Shown in pieces: positions 56,389 through 64,000 of a stretch of 64,000 nt of DNA. The notes beneath the pieces were generated by a model, which was not told the DNA's origin, made no database searches, and saw only the letters and a list, made by a program, of their open reading frames with translations. Source of the DNA: Paramesorhizobium deserti (GTDB lineage: Bacteria; Pseudomonadota; Alphaproteobacteria; Rhizobiales; Rhizobiaceae); assembly GCF_001558695.1 (NCBI RefSeq), contig NZ_LNTU01000012.1:434001-498000 (forward strand), in the 5' to 3' direction. The position numbers and the translations under genes are program-made. How positions within the stretch are numbered: the stretch's first letter is position 1; each line of letters begins with the position of its first letter.

Positions 56389-56616
56389 TGGTTGGGGTTT
56401 CCGTTTTGACGGAATCGGGTTGCTTTAGATAGCAATGGCTTTGATGTCCGACCGCTGGTGGAGCGGCGATGCTCTGGAATGGATCCTCGGGTTAAGCCCG
56501 AGGATCCATTCCTGAACGGTCAAAACGGAAAACCGCTTCGCAAGGTTTGGCATCATGCTCAAGACAGCCCAGAGGGGGCACTGTCCCGCCGGCGTTTCCA
56601 TCAAAAGTGAACGGCT
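56389..56616. other. Intergenic region, aruI to tgt (convergent)
   Basis: 228 nt. It holds one perfect copy of the dispersed palindrome (56478-56510), which probably doubles as terminator for the convergent aruI and tgt transcripts. No further gene seen. Confidence 0.5.
56478..56510. repeat. Dispersed palindromic repeat, TCGGG-stem type (perfect)
   Basis: AATGGATCCTCGGG-TTAAG-CCCGAGGATCCATT, 14-bp perfect arms. Both outer ends here carry the AATGGATCC version, unlike the other copies, which have GGATGAC on one side. Confidence 0.8.
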
Positions 56617-57750
56617 CTACAACACCGGAAGATCGCCCCGCGCCCAGTTTTCCTGGGTCACACCGGCAAAATCCTGGAATTTTCCGGCCTCTATGGCGTC
56701 GCGGCATCCCTGCATCAGGCTTTGATAATAGGCGAGATTGTTCCAGGTGAGCAGCATGGCGCCCAGAAACTCGCCCGATTTCACCAGATGGTGCAGATAG
56801 GCGCGGCTATAGTCGCGGGCGGCGGGGCAGTTCGATTCCTCATCCAGAGGCCGGTGATCCTCGGCGTGGCGAGCGTTGCGCAAATTGATCTTGCCATGGC
56901 GGGTGAAGGCAAGGCCATGACGGCCGGCGCGAGTCGGCATGACGCAATCAAACATGTCGACGCCCCGCGCCACGGATTTCAATATATCGTCCGGCGTGCC
57001 GACGCCCATGAGATAGCGCGGCTTTTCGGTCGGCAGGATCGGGCAGACCACCTCCAGCATGTCGAGCATGATTTCCTGTGGTTCGCCCACGGCCAGACCG
57101 CCGATCGAATAGCCCTTCAAGCCCATCGCCTTCAGCGCTTCCGCCGAACGCGCGCGCAGGCGGGCATTGTCGCCGCCCTGCACGATGCCGTACATCGCCT
57201 TGCCCGGTTGATCGCCGAAGGCCGCCTTGCAGCGCTCGGCCCAGCGCAGTGAGAGCTCCATCGCCCGCTCGATATCGCGCTCCTCAGACGGCAGGGCGAC
57301 GCATTCGTCGAGCTGCATCTGGATATCCGAATCGAGAAGGCCCTGGATTTCGATGGAACGCTCAGGCGTCATCTCATAGGCGCGCCCGTCGATATGCGAC
57401 TGGAAGGTCACGCCGTTTTCATTGAGCTTGCGCAGCTGCGCCAGCGACATGACCTGGAAACCGCCGGAATCGGTCAGGATCGGGCCCGGCCAGCGGGCGA
57501 ACTCGTGCAAGCCGCCGAGCTTTGCCACGCGCTCCGCCCCTGGCCGCAGCATCAGGTGATAGGTGTTGCCGAGGATGATGTCGGAGCCGAGGTCGCGCAC
57601 CTGGTCCATATACATCGCCTTGACGGTGCCGCCGGTGCCGACCGGCATGAAGGCGGGCGTGCGGACGGTACCGCGAGGCATGGTGATCTCACCGCGCCTT
57701 GCCGCGCCGTCGGTGGCCAGAACTTTGAATTGGAAATTCGTGCTCGTCAT
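56617..57750 (-). CDS. tgt: Queuine tRNA-ribosyltransferase with altered zinc site
   Basis: 377 residues. Substrate motifs intact: D94 in [27 protein letters not shown], and nucleophile D268 in [17 protein letters not shown]. The C-terminal zinc site, normally C-x-C-x2-C plus His 26 residues on, reads S306-N-C308-P-A-A311 with N337 ([10 protein letters not shown]): three of four ligands are replaced. It exchanges preQ1 for G34 in tRNAs for Asp, Asn, His and Tyr. It overlaps queA. Confidence 0.92.
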   Translation of the reverse strand: MTSTNFQFKVLATDGAARRGEITMPRGTVRTPAFMPVGTGGTVKAMYMDQVRDLGSDIILGNTYHLMLRPGAERVAKLGGLHEFARWPGPILTDSGGFQVMSLAQLRKLNENGVTFQSHIDGRAYEMTPERSIEIQGLLDSDIQMQLDECVALPSEERDIERAMELSLRWAERCKAAFGDQPGKAMYGIVQGGDNARLRARSAEALKAMGLKGYSIGGLAVGEPQEIMLDMLEVVCPILPTEKPRYLMGVGTPDDILKSVARGVDMFDCVMPTRAGRHGLAFTRHGKINLRNARHAEDHRPLDEESNCPAARDYSRAYLHHLVKSGEFLGAMLLTWNNLAYYQSLMQGCRDAIEAGKFQDFAGVTQENWARGDLPVL

Positions 57751-58823
57751 GATGGTGCGCGCAATAGCAGACTTGCGTCGCCATAGGAATAGAAGCGATA
57801 GTCTTCGCGGATCGCGTGTTCATAGGCAGCACGCATGGTATCCATGCCGCTGAAGGCCGAGACGAGCATGAACAGCGTCGAGCGCGGGAGATGGAAATTG
57901 GTCATCAGCAGGTCCACCGCGCGGAAGCGATAACCTGGTGTGATGAAGATATCGGTCGCGCCCGACCAGGGCTGGATCACGCCATTCTCGTCCGCCGCGC
58001 TTTCCAGAAGACGCAGCGAGGTCGTGCCGACACAGACGATGCGTCCGCCGCGTTCCCGCACGCGGTTGAGCGCTTGTGCCGTCTCCTCGGAAACATGGCC
58101 GATCTCGGCATGCATCTTGTGCTCGCTCGTATCGTCGGCCTTGACCGGCAGGAACGTTCCGGCACCCACATGCAGGGTGACGAAATGCTCCTCGATGCCC
58201 CGCTGTTTCAGCGTTTCGAGTAGCGAAGGGGTGAAGTGCAGGCCGGCGGTGGGCGCGGCGACAGCGCCCTCCTCGCGGGCATAGACGGTCTGGTAGTCGG
58301 TCCTGTCACGCTGGTCATCGGGGCGTTTCGAGGCGATATAGGGGGGTAGAGGGATGTGCCCCGCCGCCGCAACCGCCTCATCCAGCATGGCGCCGCTCAA
58401 ATCGAAGACGAGCAACGCCTCGCCGGCCTCGCCCTTCTCGGCAACGGTTGCGTCGAGCGTGCCCAGGAAGCAGCTCGATCCGCCATGGCCGAAGCGGATG
58501 CGCTCCCCCTCCTTCACCCGTTTTCCCGGCCGCAGGAACGCCTTCCAGCGATCCGGCCCAACGCGCATGTGCAAGGTGGCGCTGATCTGCGCGACCGTAC
58601 CGTCGCGTTCGCGGATGCCCTCCAACTGCGCCGGGATGACCTTCGTATCGTTGAAAACGAGCGCGTCGCCGGGCTGCAGAAGATCAGGCAGATTATCGAC
58701 ACGCCGGTCGGCGAATGGCGAACCGGGCTGGACGACCAGAAGCCGCGCATGGTCGCGCGGCTCCATGGGACGGAGCGCGATCCGCTCTTCCGGAAGATCG
58801 AAATCGAAGAGGTCTACGCGCAT
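57747..58823 (-). CDS. queA: S-adenosylmethionine:tRNA ribosyltransferase-isomerase QueA
   Basis: 358 residues starting [19 protein letters not shown]. Family motifs [51 protein letters not shown] and [17 protein letters not shown]. It forms epoxyqueuosine from preQ1-tRNA. Its last 4 nt overlap tgt (ATGA), a standard queA-tgt pair. Confidence 0.96.
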   Translation of the reverse strand: MRVDLFDFDLPEERIALRPMEPRDHARLLVVQPGSPFADRRVDNLPDLLQPGDALVFNDTKVIPAQLEGIRERDGTVAQISATLHMRVGPDRWKAFLRPGKRVKEGERIRFGHGGSSCFLGTLDATVAEKGEAGEALLVFDLSGAMLDEAVAAAGHIPLPPYIASKRPDDQRDRTDYQTVYAREEGAVAAPTAGLHFTPSLLETLKQRGIEEHFVTLHVGAGTFLPVKADDTSEHKMHAEIGHVSEETAQALNRVRERGGRIVCVGTTSLRLLESAADENGVIQPWSGATDIFITPGYRFRAVDLLMTNFHLPRSTLFMLVSAFSGMDTMRAAYEHAIREDYRFYSYGDASLLLRAPS

Positions 58824-58838
58824 TTTCTTCCTATCGTC

Positions 58839-58861
58839 ATCCTCGGGCTCGCCCCGAGGAT
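58839..58861 (-). repeat. Dispersed palindromic repeat, TCGGG-stem type (inverted), upstream of queA
   Basis: ATCCTCGGG-CTCGC-CCCGAGGAT within CGTCATCC...GGATCCACC, 16 nt before the queA start codon. A stem so close to the start could affect queA translation or mark its promoter boundary. Confidence 0.7.
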
Positions 58862-58989
58862 CCACCGCAAAGGAGCGAAAACGACACTATTGCCCACGAC
58901 GCGATCATAATCACCAGTGTGGAGTATTGATCGTTTCCGCTCGCTGGAACGCGCCGAGCGGTGGGAAGGTCAGTGCCGCTTTGCCGTGG

Positions 58990-59012
58990 ATCCTCGGGGC
59001 GAGCCCGAGGAT
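58990..59012 (+). repeat. Dispersed palindromic repeat, TCGGG-stem type (forward), downstream of ppi
   Basis: ATCCTCGGG-GCGAG-CCCGAGGAT followed by GACGAC. It is the inverted partner of the copy at 58839, in the 244-nt gap between queA and a cyclophilin gene. Confidence 0.7.
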
Positions 59013-59067
59013 GACGACAGGAGAGGTAGCAATACAGCCTAACCCGGAGCGCTCCCAGCCTTTCCAG

Positions 59068-59580
59068 TTAAGCCGCGATATCCGCGGCAACGCGCGCCGA
59101 GACGATCGAATCGGGGTCGCGCACCGGCTCGCCCTTCTTGATGTTGTCGACATTCTCCATGCCTTCGATCACCTGGCCCCAGACGGAATATTGCCGGTCA
59201 AGCCACGGCGCATCGGCAAAGCAGATGAAGAACTGCGAATTGGCCGAATTCGGGTTCTGGCTGCGCGCCATCGAGCAGGTGCCGCGCTTGTGGTTCACAT
59301 TGGAGAATTCCGCCTTCAAGTCCGGCTTCTCGGAACCGCCCATGCCGGCGCGGGCCGGATTGAAGCTTTCGCCGCCCGATTTGCCATACTGCACGTCGCC
59401 GGTCTGCGCCATGAAGCCGTCGATGACGCGGTGGAAGACGACGCCGTCATACGCGTTCTCGCGGGCCAGCTCCTTGATGCGGGCGACATGGGCGGGAGCG
59501 AGATCGGGATAGAGTTCGATGACGACCTTGCCCTTGGTGGTCTCCAGGACGAGCGTGTTTTCGGGGTCTTTGTAAGCCAT
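59068..59580 (-). CDS. ppiB: Cytoplasmic peptidyl-prolyl isomerase (cyclophilin B type)
   Basis: 170 residues without signal peptide. Cyclophilin core: VVFHRVIDGFMAQTGDVQYG, MARSQNPNSANSQFFICFADAPWLD and YSVWGQVIEGMENVDNIKKGEPV. Tandem with an exported homologue. It catalyses proline isomerisation during folding. Confidence 0.94.
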   Translation of the reverse strand: MAYKDPENTLVLETTKGKVVIELYPDLAPAHVARIKELARENAYDGVVFHRVIDGFMAQTGDVQYGKSGGESFNPARAGMGGSEKPDLKAEFSNVNHKRGTCSMARSQNPNSANSQFFICFADAPWLDRQYSVWGQVIEGMENVDNIKKGEPVRDPDSIVSARVAADIAA

Positions 59581-59609
59581 CTCGGGCCTCCTTCTCGTTG
59601 GTACGGGTT

Positions 59610-60200
59610 TTATTTCTTGTCGGCCTGAATGGTGGCCTTGACGATCTCGTCGGGACCGGTGACCGAGCCGTTGCTGGCCTGATCGCCCTTCTTGATCTTG
59701 TCGACGACATCCATGCCGCTGACGACCTGACCGACCACGGTATACTGGCCGTTCAGGAACGCGCCGTCGCCGAACATGATGAAGAACTGCGAATTGGCGG
59801 AATTCGGATTGGCCGAACGGGCCATGCCGACGGTGCCGCGAACGAAGGGTTCCTTCGAGAACTCGGCGGGCAGGTCCGGCTTGCTCGATCCGCCGGTGCC
59901 GACGCGTGACGCATCGAAGCCCTTCGCAGAATTGCCGTACTGGACATCGCCGGTCTGCGCCATGAAGCCATCGATGACGCGGTGGAAGGCGACATGATCA
60001 TAGGCGCCCTCGCGCACCAGTTCCTTGATCTGCGCGACATGCTTGGGCGCGAGGTCCGGGCGCAGCGCGATCACCACATCGCCGTCCTTCAAGGTCAGGA
60101 CCAGCGTGTTCTCCGGATCGGCGGCGCGGGCGGAAAGGGACGCCATCAGCGAAAACGCGAAAAAAGCGGCAACGGCGACAGCCGTACGGAACATAGACAT
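59610..60200 (-). CDS. ppiA: Periplasmic peptidyl-prolyl isomerase (cyclophilin A type)
   Basis: 196 residues with signal peptide (to about SLSARAAD). Same core as its neighbour: VAFHRVIDGFMAQTGDVQYGNS, MARSANPNSANSQFFIMFGDGAFLN and YTVVGQVVSGMDVVDKIKKGD. A tandem duplicate with one copy exported. Confidence 0.94.
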   Translation of the reverse strand: MSMFRTAVAVAAFFAFSLMASLSARAADPENTLVLTLKDGDVVIALRPDLAPKHVAQIKELVREGAYDHVAFHRVIDGFMAQTGDVQYGNSAKGFDASRVGTGGSSKPDLPAEFSKEPFVRGTVGMARSANPNSANSQFFIMFGDGAFLNGQYTVVGQVVSGMDVVDKIKKGDQASNGSVTGPDEIVKATIQADKK

Positions 60201-60214
60201 GGAAGGTTCTCCAC

Positions 60215-60709
60215 TCAGGATTTGAATTTGGATTTCAGCGCCTCGGCAACGACAGCCGGAACGAAAGGACTGGTGTCGCCGCCCATCGACGCGATCTGGC
60301 GAACCAGCGTGGCGGTGATAGTGCGCACGGCCGGGTCCGCCGGCAGGAACACCGTCTGCAGCTCCGGCGCCATGGTGCCGTTCATGCCGGCCATCTGCAT
60401 CTCGTAATCGAGATCCGTTCCGTCGCGCAAGCCGCGAACCATGAGCGAGGCGCCATTTTCCCTCGCCGCATCGATGACGAGCCTGTCGAACGACGCCACG
60501 CTGATGCGCTTCGCATCGGCGCCGAAGATCGTCTTGCCGACCTTGCCGATCAGCTCGACGCGCTCCTCGAAGGAAAACAGCGGCTTCTTGCCGGGATGAA
60601 TGCCGATGGCCACGACGACTTCATCCGCAAGGCGCAGCGCCCCTTTCAGAACGTCGATATGGCCGTTGGTCACGGGATCGAAGGATCCGGCATAGAGAGC
60701 GATAGTCAT
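60215..60709 (-). CDS. coaD: Pantetheine-phosphate adenylyltransferase
   Basis: 164 residues, standard length. Nucleotidyl-transfer motif [16 protein letters not shown] (T/N-x-G-H) and the late region [37 protein letters not shown]. It makes dephospho-CoA. Located between ppiA and gyrA as in other rhizobiales. Confidence 0.96.
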   Translation of the reverse strand: MTIALYAGSFDPVTNGHIDVLKGALRLADEVVVAIGIHPGKKPLFSFEERVELIGKVGKTIFGADAKRISVASFDRLVIDAARENGASLMVRGLRDGTDLDYEMQMAGMNGTMAPELQTVFLPADPAVRTITATLVRQIASMGGDTSPFVPAVVAEALKSKFKS

Positions 60710-60903
60710 ATGTCTGCCGTAACGTGTTTGAAGGAGGGTTTCAATGGTAAGTAGCGGCGCCGCAATTCATGGGACAGATTTTATGAACTCAAGATGAACG
60801 GCGGCTTCAGGAGGAATTCAGCGCGCATCCAACAGTATGCAGAAACGACGCAACCTTTTCGGCGCTCAGGCGTAGTTACTTGCGAAAGCGAAAGGACGTA
60901 CCG

Positions 60904-61050
60904 ATGCTGATCTTTCTTCTCGCGCTGTCCATGATGATCGCCATGGCGGTTTCAGCCGTCATTCTGCTGGTAGAGGAAAACGCCACACGGCAGAGGATTG
61001 CGGAGCCGGTCTTCAACATCAACAGCGTGCGCCACCTGCCCCACCGCTGA
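60904..61050 (+). CDS. Small membrane protein (48 aa)
   Basis: 48 residues, plus strand between coaD and gyrA, opposite to both. One hydrophobic span (LIFLLALSMMIAMAVSAVIL) then a polar tail (RIAEPVFNINSVRHLPHR). A weak purine-rich stretch (AAAGGACGTACCG) precedes the ATG. Unknown; the intact frame, upstream ribosome-site-like sequence and membrane span support it. Confidence 0.45.
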   Translation: MLIFLLALSMMIAMAVSAVILLVEENATRQRIAEPVFNINSVRHLPHR

Positions 61051-61122
61051 CACAAGTTTCAAGCCTGACCTCCAGCAAGGCTGAAAGGCGGTGCCGTCGT
61101 GCACCGCCTTTTCATTTTCCGA

Positions 61123-63918
<2,796 letters not shown>

Positions 63919-64000
63919 TGTTCAAAGGTCTTTCATGCGAGAATCGATGTTGCCCTTATAGCGGAAAACGCCTGGAAACACCAATTTCCGAGTGTTTTAA

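Overview
The window looks like a chromosomal segment of a GC-rich alphaproteobacterium of the Hyphomicrobiales (rhizobial/Brucella-like). The reasons are the gyrA, coaD, tandem cyclophilin, queA, tgt block at the right end, a class I (red-type) Calvin operon of the form cbbR-FPTALSXE, GyrA with Ala at the E. coli Ser83 position, and short dispersed palindromes of the REP/RPE kind. It encodes a facultative methylotroph/autotroph that can also live on quaternary amines and arginine. No rRNA, tRNA, CRISPR array, prophage or insertion sequence was seen.

Left part (1-22.6 kb) is a lanthanide/PQQ methanol oxidation island. At 1-3.1 kb is a translationally coupled minus-strand set for methanofuran-type and tetrahydromethanopterin-type C1 carriers: a fused MfnB-FolB protein, an MfnE-like kinase, a DmrB-like flavoprotein and a DHPS-like protein cut by the window edge. 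At 3.3-8.5 kb on the plus strand is a lut-like ABC system (binding protein, beta-propeller protein, ATPase, permease, two exported proteins), probably for lanthanide handling. At 8.6-16.0 kb on the minus strand lie xoxF, xoxG, xoxJ, a CxxxCW protein and pqqABCDE, with strong hairpins after xoxF and after pqqA. At 17.1-21.8 kb is a second minus-strand operon: a 69-aa Cys protein, a NitT/TauT-type ABC importer, a zinc metallohydrolase and a SoxYZ-like carrier of the poorly understood 'quinoprotein relay' type. A small cytochrome c follows.

Middle (22.6-32.9 kb): cbbF-P-T-A-L-S-X-E on the minus strand, followed after 19 nt by a CxxC redoxin gene, with divergent cbbR and a two-part CbbR-like dyad between them. 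It supplies carbon fixation from CO2 released by methanol oxidation.

Right-middle (33.2-49.6 kb): an apparently near-complete route from gamma-butyrobetaine through L-carnitine and glycine betaine to glycine and C1 units. It has a CoA ligase, acyl-CoA dehydrogenase, CaiD-type hydratase, alpha/beta hydrolase, carnitine dehydrogenase (cdhA), beta-keto acid cleavage enzyme (cdhC), betainyl-CoA thioesterase (cdhB), the GlxA-type activator cdhR, a Rieske demethylase and two FAD/GcvT demethylases. The methyl groups released feed the C1 pathways encoded to the left.

Right (49.6-64 kb): a basic amino-acid ABC importer, divergent from a TetR/BetI-like repressor and aruHI (arginine transaminase pathway), with a 12-bp-arm operator between them. 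Then come the housekeeping genes tgt (with three of four zinc ligands replaced), queA, two cyclophilins, coaD, a 48-aa membrane protein and gyrA.
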